Positions 1-7,798 of a stretch of 30,774 bases of DNA are shown here, piece after piece. The stretch comes from Anaerolinea sp. (GTDB taxonomy: Bacteria > Chloroflexota > Anaerolineae > Anaerolineales > Anaerolineaceae): contig JARKOV010000167.1 of assembly GCA_029975965.1 (NCBI GenBank), positions 1-30,774 of the forward strand, given 5' to 3'. The position numbers were made by a program, and so were the translations under genes. A model generated the notes under the pieces. That model ran no database searches. It was not told the origin of the DNA and was given only the letters and a program-made list of their open reading frames with translations. How positions within the stretch are numbered: position 1 is the first letter of the stretch; each line of letters begins with the position of its first letter.

Positions 1-498
1 GAGGGGCTGGCCGGGCAGATCTGGCAGGAATTGTTCGAGCAATTCCTGCCCGCCATGGATGGGGACGATTTCATTGGCGCCCAAAATTACACCCGCATGC
101 GCGTTGGCCCGGATGGACCGCTGCCAAACGAAGCGGGCGTCGAGTTGACCCAGATGAATTACGAGTATTACCCCGAGGCGCTGGAAGGCGTCATCCGCCG
201 GGTCGCCCAGGCTGGCAAGCCGGTGATCGTCACCGAAAACGGCCTCTCAAGCGAGGATGACACGCGGCGGGTGGAGTTTATCCGCCGGGCGCTGCAAGGT
301 GTGGAGCGCTGCCTGACAGACGGGGTGGATGTGCGCGGCTATATGTATTGGTCTGCTTTGGATAATTTCGAGTGGATGATGGGTTATCGTCCCAAGTTTG
401 GCTTGATCGCAGTCGACCGGCGCACCCAGCAGCGAACGGTGAAAGAGAGCGCGCGTTTCCTCGGGCGCATCGCTCGCAGCGGTCAGATCGTGGATTAA
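1..498 (+). CDS. Glycoside hydrolase family 1 beta-glucosidase, C-terminal part (5' truncated by window edge)
   Basis: The frame is open from base 1 and ends at TAA 496-498, giving 165 residues. The VTENG motif, whose Glu at codon 79 (235-237) is the catalytic nucleophile in GH1, lies in the usual place. It is followed by the GH1 aglycone/glycone pocket signature YMYWSALDNFEW and then by FGLIAVDRRTQQRTVKESARF, trimmed here to the idea of the family's 'FGL..VD....R..K.S...' ending. GH1 enzymes are retaining beta-glycosidases, usually about 450 residues, that cleave glucosides or galactosides in the cytoplasm. The acid/base Glu (NEP motif) lies outside the window, so catalytic integrity cannot be judged. 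The substrate is unknown. The next gene starts 36 nt downstream with its own Shine-Dalgarno. Confidence 0.93.
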   Translation, partial: EGLAGQIWQELFEQFLPAMDGDDFIGAQNYTRMRVGPDGPLPNEAGVELTQMNYEYYPEALEGVIRRVAQAGKPVIVTENGLSSEDDTRRVEFIRRALQGVERCLTDGVDVRGYMYWSALDNFEWMMGYRPKFGLIAVDRRTQQRTVKESARFLGRIARSGQIVD

Positions 499-534
499 GC
501 GGACCGGGCAGTCAATCGTCGAACGGAGGAGCGC

Positions 535-1134
535 ATGCTGAGTAGCTTCACAACGGTGGATTATTTTTTCCTCTTCTGTGCCGTGGTCGGTGGCTTGCTC
601 TTTCTCGTGCGCCTGGGGTTTGGCCTTTTTGGCGGCGACGCAGGGGATTTTGGCGGCGACGCGGGTCAGGGTCTCGAACATCCCGCCGGCGACCTTTCGG
701 GCGACCATCCGGGTGACGCCGGCTTCAAATTGTTTTCGATCCAGGGCATCACCGGATTCTTCATCATGTTTGGATTGGTCGGGCTGGCCCTTTCCCGCGC
801 GGGAAGCCAGGTGTTTTGGTCCGCGGCAGGCGGGGTACTCGCCGGGGCGGTGACGATGCTGCTCATCGCCTGGATCTTTTATTCCATGCAGCGCCTGCAG
901 TCGGATGGCACGCTGCGTATCTCCAACGCCATCGGCAAAGATGGCATCGTTTACCTGACGATCCCAGAAAACGGCACCGGCCAGATCAGCCTGGTCGTCC
1001 AGGGCAGGTTGCACCAGTTCGACGCGGTTTCCAGCGACGGGCGGCGGATCCAAACTGGGGATAAGGTGCACGTGGTCCGGGTTGTCAGCAGCAGCGTGCT
1101 GGTGGTCGAGCCGCTGGACCCAACACACACATAA
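535..1134 (+). CDS. NfeD/YqiJ-like membrane protein with C-terminal OB-fold
   Basis: This is a 199-residue protein. Membrane segments are visible at about residues 9-30, 70-88 and 92-118. A beta-rich C-terminal region (about 125-195) reads like the OB-fold of NfeD or YqiJ proteins, with 'G..G.v', 'QGR...FDAVS' and 'I..GDKVHVVRVVSSSVLVVE'. Between TM1 and TM2 is a Gly/Asp-rich loop with GGDAG repeated. The start ATG at 535 is preceded by GGAGGAG. The gene lies 9 nt upstream of a flotillin gene. NfeD-type proteins are commonly encoded next to flotillin/SPFH proteins and are thought to work with them in membrane microdomain organisation. The family call rests on domain layout and neighbour; sequence identity to named members was not measured. 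Confidence 0.8.
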   Translation: MLSSFTTVDYFFLFCAVVGGLLFLVRLGFGLFGGDAGDFGGDAGQGLEHPAGDLSGDHPGDAGFKLFSIQGITGFFIMFGLVGLALSRAGSQVFWSAAGGVLAGAVTMLLIAWIFYSMQRLQSDGTLRISNAIGKDGIVYLTIPENGTGQISLVVQGRLHQFDAVSSDGRRIQTGDKVHVVRVVSSSVLVVEPLDPTHT

Positions 1135-1143
1135 GGAGCACCT

Positions 1144-2571
1144 ATGGACCTTTCATCTTTTATCGGCCTGATCGCGCTGGCGGCCTTCATCGTCCTGCTA
1201 TTCTCGACGGTGATGTACTTCATCGGGCGCTATAAGCGCTGCCCGTCGGATAAAATTCTGGTGATCTACGGCAAAGTCGAGGCAGGCAAGTCCAGCCGCT
1301 GTCTGCACGGCGGCGGGTCGATCGTCTGGCCGATTATCCAGAACTATTCGTATCTCAGCTTGACCCCGATGACGATCAATATCCCGCTCCAGGGGGCGCT
1401 TTCGATGCAGAACATCCGCATCAACGTACCCTCGACTTTTACGGTGGGCATCAGCACGCAGCCGGAGATTATGACCAACGCCGCCGAACGCCTGCTCGAG
1501 CTGCAGCAGAAGCAAATCGAGGATATGGCAAAAGAGATCATCTTTGGTCAACTGCGTCTCACGGTTGCCTCGCTGACCATCGAACAGATCAACCAGGATC
1601 GTGAAAGCTTTCTCGAAGCGGTGCGCAAGAACGTGGAGCCCGAGCTGAACAAGATCGGGCTGTACCTGATCAACGTCAACATCACCGACATCACCGATGA
1701 GTCAGACTACATCGACAGCATCGGCAAGAAAGCCGCTTCTGAGGCGATCAACAAGGCCCGGGTAGATGTTGCCATCCAGGAGAAATCGGGGGCGATCGGC
1801 GAGGCGGAAGCCAACCGCGAGCGCGAAATCCGGGTCGCCGAAAATCTGGCGGAAGCCGAAAAAGGCCGCAAGTCAGCCATGTCTAACCAGCGTATCTTCG
1901 TCCAGGAACGCGAAGCGGAAGCAGTGGACGGCGAAAACCGCTCGAAAGCCAACATCGCCGGTTACAATGCGCAACTGGCGGTGAAAGAGGCGGAGGCCCA
2001 GCGCCAGGCGGAAGTCGCCCGCCGTGAGGCGGAGGTCGAGATCCAGAAGGCGCAATACCGGGCGGAGCTCGAGCGCCTCAACGCGCAAGAAGTGGTGCAG
2101 AAAGAGATTGACAAGCGTAAGATCGAAATCGCCGCCGAAGCCGAGGCGGAACGCATCCGGCGCGAAGCGCGCGGTGAAGCCGACGGCATTTTGATGCGTT
2201 ACATGGCCGAGGCCGAGGGCACAAAAAAGCTTCTGGAGGCCAAAGCGTCGGGGTATGCAAGGCTGGTGGAATCGACCCGCGGTGATGCGAAAGCGGCAGC
2301 CACCTTGCTGATGATCGAGAAGATGCAGGAGCTGGTGCAGTTGCAGGTCGAGGCGATCAGTCGCCTGAAGATTGACAAAGTAACTGTGTGGGATTCGGGC
2401 TCCGGTGGCAATTCGTCAACGGCCAACTTCGTATCGAGCCTGATCAAGAGCATCCCGCCGCTGCAAGATGTGGCAGGGATGGTCGGCGTCGAGTTGCCGG
2501 ATTACCTCGGCAAGATGAAGGACTCTGCCATCCCTGCGGCACCTGCGATGGAGCCTGAAGGGGAGAAGTAA
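1144..2571 (+). CDS. Flotillin family (SPFH domain) protein
   Basis: This is a 475-residue protein. A single N-terminal membrane anchor (about 5-27) is followed by RYKRCPSDKILVIYGK, the typical flotillin entry, and an SPFH/band-7 domain to about residue 200 (including 'GLYLINVNITDITDESDYIDSIG'). A long Ala/Glu-rich heptad region with repeated EAE motifs (about 200-385) is the flotillin coiled coil. A C-terminal oligomerisation region follows. It starts at ATG 1144 after AAGGAG. Flotillins scaffold membrane microdomains in bacteria and oligomerise on the cytoplasmic face. The preceding NfeD-like gene is probably translated from the same mRNA, matching the yqiJ-yqiK / nfeD-floT arrangement. A strong hairpin terminator follows. 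Confidence 0.93.
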   Translation: MDLSSFIGLIALAAFIVLLFSTVMYFIGRYKRCPSDKILVIYGKVEAGKSSRCLHGGGSIVWPIIQNYSYLSLTPMTINIPLQGALSMQNIRINVPSTFTVGISTQPEIMTNAAERLLELQQKQIEDMAKEIIFGQLRLTVASLTIEQINQDRESFLEAVRKNVEPELNKIGLYLINVNITDITDESDYIDSIGKKAASEAINKARVDVAIQEKSGAIGEAEANREREIRVAENLAEAEKGRKSAMSNQRIFVQEREAEAVDGENRSKANIAGYNAQLAVKEAEAQRQAEVARREAEVEIQKAQYRAELERLNAQEVVQKEIDKRKIEIAAEAEAERIRREARGEADGILMRYMAEAEGTKKLLEAKASGYARLVESTRGDAKAAATLLMIEKMQELVQLQVEAISRLKIDKVTVWDSGSGGNSSTANFVSSLIKSIPPLQDVAGMVGVELPDYLGKMKDSAIPAAPAMEPEGEK

Positions 2572-2588
2572 ACCAATCGCCTCTAATT

Positions 2589-2640
2589 TCATCCGGGAAT
2601 GAGGAAATTATTCCATTCATTCCCGGATGATTGTTGTAAC
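2589..2640 (+). terminator. Rho-independent terminator after flotillin
   Basis: A perfect 14-bp stem TCATCCGGGAATGA / TCATTCCCGGATGA (2589-2602 with 2617-2630) encloses a 14-nt loop and is followed by the T-rich run TTGTTGT. It lies 17 nt after the flotillin stop codon. The T-tract overlaps the likely -35 of the next gene. Confidence 0.85.
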
Positions 2641-2662
2641 CGCCCACGAGTCATGCTATATT
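2634..2662 (+). promoter_or_regulatory. Putative promoter for the cytidylate-kinase-like gene
   Basis: An extended -10 (TGCTATATT, 2654-2662) lies 17 bp downstream of a -35-like TTGTAA (2634-2639). It sits directly after the flotillin terminator and predicts a leader of about 130 nt before the ATG at 2801. This is motif reading only. Confidence 0.5.
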
Positions 2663-2741
2663 GTTCTTAGAATATTTTTCACGTTTGAGCGGCAGGACGA
2701 TCAGGGCGGTGGAACGATGATGCGCCGGATGATTGTGCTCT

Positions 2742-2767
2742 ATTCCCGCCCGGTGAGGGGTGGGAAT
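2742..2767 (+). other. Leader hairpin upstream of the cytidylate-kinase-like gene
   Basis: ATTCCCGCCC (2742-2751) pairs with GGGTGGGAAT (2758-2767), giving a 10-bp stem with one G-U pair and a short loop. TTTGCTTT follows, 33 nt before the start codon. It could be an attenuator-like element or simply a structured leader. I recognise no known riboswitch. Confidence 0.4.
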
Positions 2768-2800
2768 TTGCTTTAAAACCGATTGCATTGGGAGGTGCGT

Positions 2801-3490
2801 ATGGCTGTGATCACGATTTCTCGCCAGTATGGCAGTGGGGGGAATGAGATCGCTGACCGGTTGTGTGAGGCATTGGGATATCGCCGGTTCGACAAGCGGC
2901 TTTTGGCCCAGGCGGCGGTGGATGCGGGGCTGTCTGCACAGGAGGTCATCGATTATACCGAGGAAAACTACCGGGTGAAGAATTTCATCGAGCGGCTGAC
3001 CAATCGTTCCATCCCGGTAGCAACGGTCAGCATCTGGAAAGAGGATGCCACCGGCGCGCGCAGCCCGGAAAGCGTGATCCTCAGCGACGATACGGCGCTG
3101 GGATTGGTGCGCAAGGCGGTGCTGGCGGCTTACGAAGTGGGCAACATGGTCATCGTGGGGCGTGGCGGGCAAATGATCCTCAAAGATTATCCAGACGTGC
3201 TGCACGTGCGCATCGAAGCGCCGATGGAAGATCGCATCCAGCGGGTGAAAGAGCGCATGAAGGACGAGCAGAAGCTTTTCCGGGCAGACATCACCCTGCG
3301 GCGAGAGGCGCAAGACCAGATTGTGACCCGCGATTACGCCTCTGCCGATTACATCAAGCAGTACTACGGGGTTAACTGGGCCGACCCGCTCCTGTACCAC
3401 CTGGTGCTCAACACCGGGCGCTTGAGCATCGACCAGGCGGTGCAGACGATCGTGAGCCTGGTGGGTACGCTGCAAAAAGAGGAGGTTTGA
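2801..3490 (+). CDS. Cytidylate kinase-like family protein
   Basis: The start chosen is ATG 2801 because GGAGGT lies at 2791-2796. An in-frame TTG at 2783 lacks a ribosome-binding site. The 229-residue product opens with AVITISRQYGSGGNEIADRL, the glycine-rich nucleotide-binding loop of the cytidylate-kinase-2 family, where the classical P-loop Lys is absent (QYGSGGNEIA). Next come FDKRLLAQAA and a central VGRGGQMILKD segment, then an Arg-rich lid-like helix 'RIQRVKERM', and DYASADYIKQYYGVNW near the C terminus. Family members are annotated as nucleoside monophosphate kinases, but their substrates are mostly untested. It is likely monocistronic, flanked by terminators on both sides. Confidence 0.85.
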   Translation: MAVITISRQYGSGGNEIADRLCEALGYRRFDKRLLAQAAVDAGLSAQEVIDYTEENYRVKNFIERLTNRSIPVATVSIWKEDATGARSPESVILSDDTALGLVRKAVLAAYEVGNMVIVGRGGQMILKDYPDVLHVRIEAPMEDRIQRVKERMKDEQKLFRADITLRREAQDQIVTRDYASADYIKQYYGVNWADPLLYHLVLNTGRLSIDQAVQTIVSLVGTLQKEEV

Positions 3491-3503
3491 CGGATTAGAT
3501 AAG

Positions 3504-3540
3504 CAAAGCGAGCGGGATCGCGTCCCGCTCGCTTTGGATT
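3504..3540. terminator. Bidirectional terminator between the kinase-like gene and the oxidase operon
   Basis: A perfect 14-bp stem CAAAGCGAGCGGGA / TCCCGCTCGCTTTG (3504-3517 with 3523-3536) has a 5-nt loop. It lies 13 nt after the kinase-like stop and 11 nt beyond the stop of the convergent oxidase operon, so it can serve both. Confidence 0.8.
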
Positions 3541-3547
3541 TAAGAGA

Positions 3548-5368
3548 TCATCCCACCAATACGTCGATGACCAGCGCCAGAAAGAGGAACGCCAGGTACA
3601 TGCTGGAAGCGCGGTACATCGTCCAGGCGTTTTTGTTTCCACCTGCCCGGAGAACCCGCCAGGCGACCAGCACCAACCAGGCGCCCAAAACCACGGCGGA
3701 CACCAGGTACACGCTGCCGGCCAGCTTGAGCAACGGCATCAGCAGGGTCAGTCCAACCAGCTCGAGGGTGTAAATAAAGACCTGTTTGCGAGTTTCGACC
3801 TCACCGCGCACGACCGGCAACATGGGTACCTTGCCGCGCGCGTAATCGCTGCGACGCACGAGCGCCAGCGCCCAAAAGTGGGGTGGGGTCCAGAAGAAAA
3901 TAATGGCGAACAGGAACAGCGAAGGAATGTTCAGGCTCCCGGTGGCGGCAGCCCAACCCACCAGCGGCGGAATCGCCCCTGCGCCGCCGCCAATGACGAT
4001 GTTCTGAACGGTGGCATGTTTGAGCCATACGCTATAGAGCAGCACATAGTAAATCATCCCGGCCAGAGAGAGCAAGGCGGCGAGCAGATTGACGAACCCG
4101 GCCAGCAAGAAAAAGGAGGCCAATACGGCTCCGGTGCCATACGCCAGGCCTTCGGCCGGCATCATCCGTCCGGAGGGCAATGGGCGTTTGGCGGTGCGCT
4201 GCATGGCTTTATCGGTCTCGCGGTCGATGTACTGGTTCAGCGCACTGGATCCGCCGGCAGCCAGCGCTCCACCCAACAACGTCCAGAAGGTCAATGGCAG
4301 AGAGGGAAGGCTTTTCCCGCCCACGACCATGCCGGCGTAGGTGGTGACGAGCAGAAGCAAGACGATGACCGGTTTATTGAGCAGGATGAAATCCTTTAGG
4401 CGCATCCGGAACGGCAAGGGTTCGGCTGCCTCGATGGATTCCTCTTCTGCGCCGCGCGGGCTGAGCGCGGAGGCGGTCGTGGCAAGAATTTGCACCGACC
4501 ACAGAGCGGCCGCCGAAACGGCGTGCAAGATGACCAGGTCGGCGGGAAAACCGCGCAACACCTTGAGCGCGCTCAAGACCACCTGCCCACCGATGAGCAC
4601 AAAGGCCGCCGTTGCAGCGGTCAGCTCAACCGGGCGGCTGCGTTGCGAGCGCCATGCGCGCAAGAACTGAGCGGTCACCAACGCCAGGGCAATCATGGTG
4701 ACAGCCCGGTGACCGATCGCCAGCCACCCCATGGAGGAAGTGGGATCGCAGAGCGGCCAGTCTGGGCAGGCAGAGCCTGCGTTGAAAGCCGTGACCAGCG
4801 ATCCGCTGACCATCAAGGCCAGCAGGGTCAGGGTCGTCCATGCGGATAACCGGGCGAACGGGGTGCGCAATGCGAAGCGAGCCTTCACTTCCGGGTGGCG
4901 CCAGCGCAAGAAAGCGATCCGGGTGGCTGCCGATAGCAAGGCGAGGGTGAGCATCGCCAGCCAGGTGTGCATTGGAAAAGCGGAGGTGAACCGCTCCGTC
5001 ATCCCCAGTGAGATCAAGGCGCCGAGGACAACTTCACCCAGCATTCCCGCTGCAGCGGCCAGAACCAGCCACAGAACGGCTTTCTCGTGCCGCAGGCGAA
5101 ACGCGGCTACCATCGCCGAAGCCCACACCGCGAGGGCTGCCAGCCCAGCCAATCCGCGGTGGATCACCTGCAAACGAGCCTGGTCGCTTCCCGGCAATCT
5201 GAAGCTGCCGAAACAGGTGGGCCAATCGGGACAGGCCTGGGCGGCATGACCGGTGCGGACCAGTGTGCCCATCACCATCAACAGGAAAGTGAAAAGAACG
5301 GCAGCCAGGAGCAGGTAGCGGAAGCGATTAAGGACGGGTTTGGCGGTGGTGAAGTTGTCTGCGGACAT
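3548..5368 (-). CDS. ctaA-ctaB: Fused heme A synthase (CtaA/COX15) - heme O synthase (CtaB)
   Basis: This is a 606-residue polytopic membrane protein. The N-terminal half (about 1-300) is CtaA/COX15: two repeats each carry a CPDWPxC cysteine pair (C46/C52 and C201/C207), and the four candidate heme-ligand histidines are H70, H134, H220 and H282. The C-terminal half (about 320-606) is a UbiA-type protoheme IX farnesyltransferase with N378-x3-D382-x3-D386 followed by KRPLPSGR, and the second motif DYARGKVPMLP (from D508). The fusion would convert heme B to heme O and then heme A for the oxidase encoded upstream. ATG 5368 is preferred to an in-frame TTG at 5407. The start overlaps the SURF1 3' end by 41 nt. 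It is the last gene of the operon. Similar fusions are known in Thermus and other lineages. Confidence 0.95.
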   Translation of the reverse strand: MSADNFTTAKPVLNRFRYLLLAAVLFTFLLMVMGTLVRTGHAAQACPDWPTCFGSFRLPGSDQARLQVIHRGLAGLAALAVWASAMVAAFRLRHEKAVLWLVLAAAAGMLGEVVLGALISLGMTERFTSAFPMHTWLAMLTLALLSAATRIAFLRWRHPEVKARFALRTPFARLSAWTTLTLLALMVSGSLVTAFNAGSACPDWPLCDPTSSMGWLAIGHRAVTMIALALVTAQFLRAWRSQRSRPVELTAATAAFVLIGGQVVLSALKVLRGFPADLVILHAVSAAALWSVQILATTASALSPRGAEEESIEAAEPLPFRMRLKDFILLNKPVIVLLLLVTTYAGMVVGGKSLPSLPLTFWTLLGGALAAGGSSALNQYIDRETDKAMQRTAKRPLPSGRMMPAEGLAYGTGAVLASFFLLAGFVNLLAALLSLAGMIYYVLLYSVWLKHATVQNIVIGGGAGAIPPLVGWAAATGSLNIPSLFLFAIIFFWTPPHFWALALVRRSDYARGKVPMLPVVRGEVETRKQVFIYTLELVGLTLLMPLLKLAGSVYLVSAVVLGAWLVLVAWRVLRAGGNKNAWTMYRASSMYLAFLFLALVIDVLVG

Positions 5369-6113
5369 AGAAGGGGTATCCTGCGAGCAAAATGAGGGCG
5401 AATGCAAACCACTGGAGCGCGTAGCTCATGTGCGATCCTTCGCTCAGGTCGACAGATGGAAGGCTGCGCTGCGTCAGCGAACCGGGTTCAGGCGCGGCGA
5501 TCAGGTAAAGCGGCAAAAGCGGCCGGTTGAGTTGCAGACCGATCCGTCCCAGGTTGACCCAGTTCCACGCATCCAGGCGAGCCTGTCCGGGGGTCAGGGC
5601 GGGGTCGGTCAGTCCGCCGAACCTTGGCTCTGGCTGCGCTGGCATCAGGCGACCGGTGACGTGGACGCGACCCGCCTGCTGGTATTCTGCCCGGCGTTCG
5701 ACGCTTCCGTCATCCAAAGGGATCCAACCGCGGTCGACCAGAACCAGCCGGTCACTGCCGTCGATGCGCAACGGGGTGAGCAGGTGGTAGCCGGGGCGGT
5801 CTTCCCAGGCCTGGTTGCGCAGCAAAACCTCGCCCGAATAATCATATTCGCCTGTGACGACGGCGTCTCGGTAGACTTCCTGGCTCAGGTCAGCCAGCAA
5901 AGGCTGGTTGAGATCGAGAGGCGGCAACTGCATGGCGCGGGTATACTGGCGGTTAATCGTGCGGCGCTGATCGAGCCGGTCTAGTTGCCAGATTCCCAGG
6001 CGAACCATAACGGCCGCAGCCAGCAAGACCAGCAGCGTGGTGAGCAGCCAGCGCGGCGTGAAAAAAGCGCGCGCGGCGGTGCGAGCGGGATAGGTGTTGG
6101 CTCGGGCGCTCAT
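5328..6113 (-). CDS. SURF1 family cytochrome oxidase biogenesis protein
   Basis: This is a 261-residue protein. TM1 lies at about 18-40 and ends in the SURF1 hallmark GIWQLDRLDQRR. A large extracytoplasmic domain contains EVLLRNQAWEDRPGYHLLTPL and LVDRGWIPLDDG, both typical of SURF1. A second membrane helix (YALQWFAFALILLAGYPFYV) is near the C terminus. SURF1/Shy1 proteins help heme a insertion into subunit I. The ATG overlaps the stop of the cupredoxin-like gene by 4 nt (ATGA), and its own end overlaps ctaA-ctaB, so all three are translationally coupled. The length is normal for the family. Confidence 0.95.
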   Translation of the reverse strand: MSARANTYPARTAARAFFTPRWLLTTLLVLLAAAVMVRLGIWQLDRLDQRRTINRQYTRAMQLPPLDLNQPLLADLSQEVYRDAVVTGEYDYSGEVLLRNQAWEDRPGYHLLTPLRIDGSDRLVLVDRGWIPLDDGSVERRAEYQQAGRVHVTGRLMPAQPEPRFGGLTDPALTPGQARLDAWNWVNLGRIGLQLNRPLLPLYLIAAPEPGSLTQRSLPSVDLSEGSHMSYALQWFAFALILLAGYPFYVRRQLHHRQTRP

Positions 6114-6631
6114 GCAGCAGGTTCTGCGGGTTTTTCTTCACGCGGCTTGAGCGGGAAGACAAGGAAGGAGTAGACCGACAGCATCACGCCGGATGGCAAC
6201 CCCATTGCCAGAATGCCCTGGATGCGGGTGGCAACGGTCAGGGCGGGGAGAACCTCGATGCCCATCACCTTCGAGGCCTGGAAAGAACAGTCGTAGGTGT
6301 ATTGGTTGGCGGTGCCCAGTTCCAGCACACCGCTGGTCTGTGGTGGAACCCAAACCGGGCCAAGCTGGTGGCTGACGTCGTCTTCGTTCTTCACCACCAA
6401 CAGGTCTCCCTCGACGAAGGTCATATTGGCGGGGATCGAATAAATCTCCTGGCCGGCAGCGATGCGCCCGGCTGCCCCCTGGGGGATGACAATCTCTATG
6501 CGCCGGGTGGTGTCGCGGGTCTCTGGGTTTTTCAGCAGCAGGTAGGAACCCTCGCTGATCAACCAGGCGCCCAGCATACCGACGGCGAAGGAGATCGCGA
6601 TTCGCAGGAGGAAGGATCTCGAGAGATTCAT
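6110..6631 (-). CDS. Membrane-anchored cupredoxin-like protein of the oxidase operon
   Basis: This is a 173-residue protein with an N-terminal membrane helix (about 7-25), an extracytoplasmic beta-rich domain and a second hydrophobic stretch (about 131-160). The domain reads like plastocyanin: H88 sits in VKNEDDVSHQLG, and C115 starts C-S-F-Q-x4-M, so M123 is at +8 from the Cys exactly as in plastocyanin. The second His (+3 from the Cys) is Gln118. It therefore keeps three of four usual type-1 copper ligands. It is encoded between SCO (1-nt gap) and SURF1 (4-nt overlap), so a role in copper handling or oxidase assembly is inferred. No CtaG/Cox11 gene is present in this operon. Copper binding is unproven, and it may only be a structural cupredoxin fold. 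Confidence 0.7.
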   Translation of the reverse strand: MNLSRSFLLRIAISFAVGMLGAWLISEGSYLLLKNPETRDTTRRIEIVIPQGAAGRIAAGQEIYSIPANMTFVEGDLLVVKNEDDVSHQLGPVWVPPQTSGVLELGTANQYTYDCSFQASKVMGIEVLPALTVATRIQGILAMGLPSGVMLSVYSFLVFPLKPREEKPAEPAA

Positions 6632-6632
6632 C

Positions 6633-7214
6633 TTAATGCTTCAATATGTAGCGGACGTCGGCCAGCAGGTCTTCCACCGGAGTGCCGAACGCGTAGGTCG
6701 CGCGCAGATTGCCTTGCGGGTCGATCAGGTAGATGCGCGCCGTGTGGTCGACAAGGTATTGGCCGCCCTCTTTCGCGGGTTGCTCGGTGCGCGAAACCCA
6801 GTAAGCCTGCCAGACAGATTCGAGCTCTGCCTGGCTGCCGGTGAGCCCAACGATACGCGCATCAAAGGCGGCCGTGTACGCAGCCAGCTTTTCGGGCGTG
6901 TCGCGCTTTGGGTCCACCGTGATAAAGACGGGTTGGACCTGATCGGCGCTTCGGTCGAGGGCTTTCATGACCTGCTTGATCTCACCCAGGGTGGCCGGGC
7001 AGACGTCTGGGCAGTAGGTGTAACCGAAGAACACGATCACCGCCTTGCCCTGCTGCTCGCTCAGGCGGAAATCGCCCAGGGCGATCTCGGGAGCCGGGAT
7101 GGGTGGCTCGATCGCCGAGCCGCGCAACCGGTATGGCTGCGCCATGGCGACAACGAGCACCATGAGCAGACCGGCAACCAGACCGATCGCGGGCAGCAGC
7201 AACGACTTTTTCAT
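6633..7214 (-). CDS. SCO1/SenC family copper chaperone / thiol oxidoreductase
   Basis: The 193-residue form from ATG 7214 is chosen because it begins with a membrane anchor (MKKSLLLPAIGLVAGLLMVL). An upstream in-frame extension lies within ctaE. The thioredoxin-like domain carries the SCO copper site C68-PDV-C72 in FFGYTYCPDVCP with H157 in LVDHTARIYLID, plus the family segment FITVDPKRDTPEKL. SCO proteins deliver copper to, or reduce, the CuA site of subunit II on the outer face of the membrane. The gene lies 2 nt after ctaE and 1 nt before the cupredoxin-like gene, and its own Shine-Dalgarno is weak, consistent with coupled translation. Confidence 0.95.
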   Translation of the reverse strand: MKKSLLLPAIGLVAGLLMVLVVAMAQPYRLRGSAIEPPIPAPEIALGDFRLSEQQGKAVIVFFGYTYCPDVCPATLGEIKQVMKALDRSADQVQPVFITVDPKRDTPEKLAAYTAAFDARIVGLTGSQAELESVWQAYWVSRTEQPAKEGGQYLVDHTARIYLIDPQGNLRATYAFGTPVEDLLADVRYILKH

Positions 7215-7216
7215 GG

Positions 7217-7798
7217 TTAGATGGCCGTTCCAATCAAGTAGAGGGCGGGATAGAAGAAAATCCACACCACATCGACGAAGTGCCAGTAGTTGGCTGCGGC
7301 TTCGACCGCCCAATGGCGCTCCGCGGTGTAGTGACCCCGCAGGCCGTTGCGCAAGATCACCGCCAGGAAAATGATCCCGGTCAGAACATGGAATGCATGC
7401 ATGCCGGTCATCATATAGAACACCGCGCCCTGGGCGTCATCGCCTGGACCAAAGTGAGCCAGTTGCCACTCGACGCCTACCACGCCGACCAGGAAGGCGA
7501 TTCCAAGCAGCATGGTGAGCAAGGTGTTGGTGATAAAGCCCTTGCGATTGCCCCTGGAAATTTGCACTTCGGCGCGGTTCATGAAGAAGCTGGAAACCAG
7601 TAACACCGAAGTGACGATGAGACCGACGAATTGCTCCAGATCGGGGCGGCGATTGCCGAGCAAGTAGAACCGCGACACCAGCAGTCCGGCAAACATGAAG
7701 GTGTCGGAAACAATGAACAGCCACAATCCGATGCGGTTTGTGCGCAGTTTATGCGCGTAGTTATGAATGGCTTGTGCAACCGGCGCGTGCGCGGTCAT
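7217..7798 (-). CDS. ctaE: Cytochrome c oxidase subunit III
   Basis: This is a 193-residue, five-helix subunit III of the short type that lacks the first two helices of the seven-helix form. Characteristic segments are RIGLWLFIVSDTFMFAGL near the N terminus, MTGMHAFHVLTGIIFLAV and the C-terminal AANYWHFVDVVWIFFYPALYL. ATG 7798 is preceded by GGAGGT and overlaps the ctaF stop (ATGA). An in-frame TTG/other extension to 7849 would lie inside ctaF and is not favoured. Subunit III stabilises the oxidase and proton uptake. Confidence 0.96.
   Translation of the reverse strand: MTAHAPVAQAIHNYAHKLRTNRIGLWLFIVSDTFMFAGLLVSRFYLLGNRRPDLEQFVGLIVTSVLLVSSFFMNRAEVQISRGNRKGFITNTLLTMLLGIAFLVGVVGVEWQLAHFGPGDDAQGAVFYMMTGMHAFHVLTGIIFLAVILRNGLRGHYTAERHWAVEAAANYWHFVDVVWIFFYPALYLIGTAI

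Noticed and set aside
610..690. GGDAG repeats in the NfeD-like protein as a calcium-binding repeat
   Set aside because: Only two exact copies are present and the spacing does not fit RTX or EF-hand motifs, so it is treated as a flexible loop.
2651..3475. A 274-codon minus-strand frame opposite the cytidylate-kinase-like gene
   Set aside because: The plus-strand gene has a good Shine-Dalgarno and family motifs; the antisense product is His-rich and unrecognisable.
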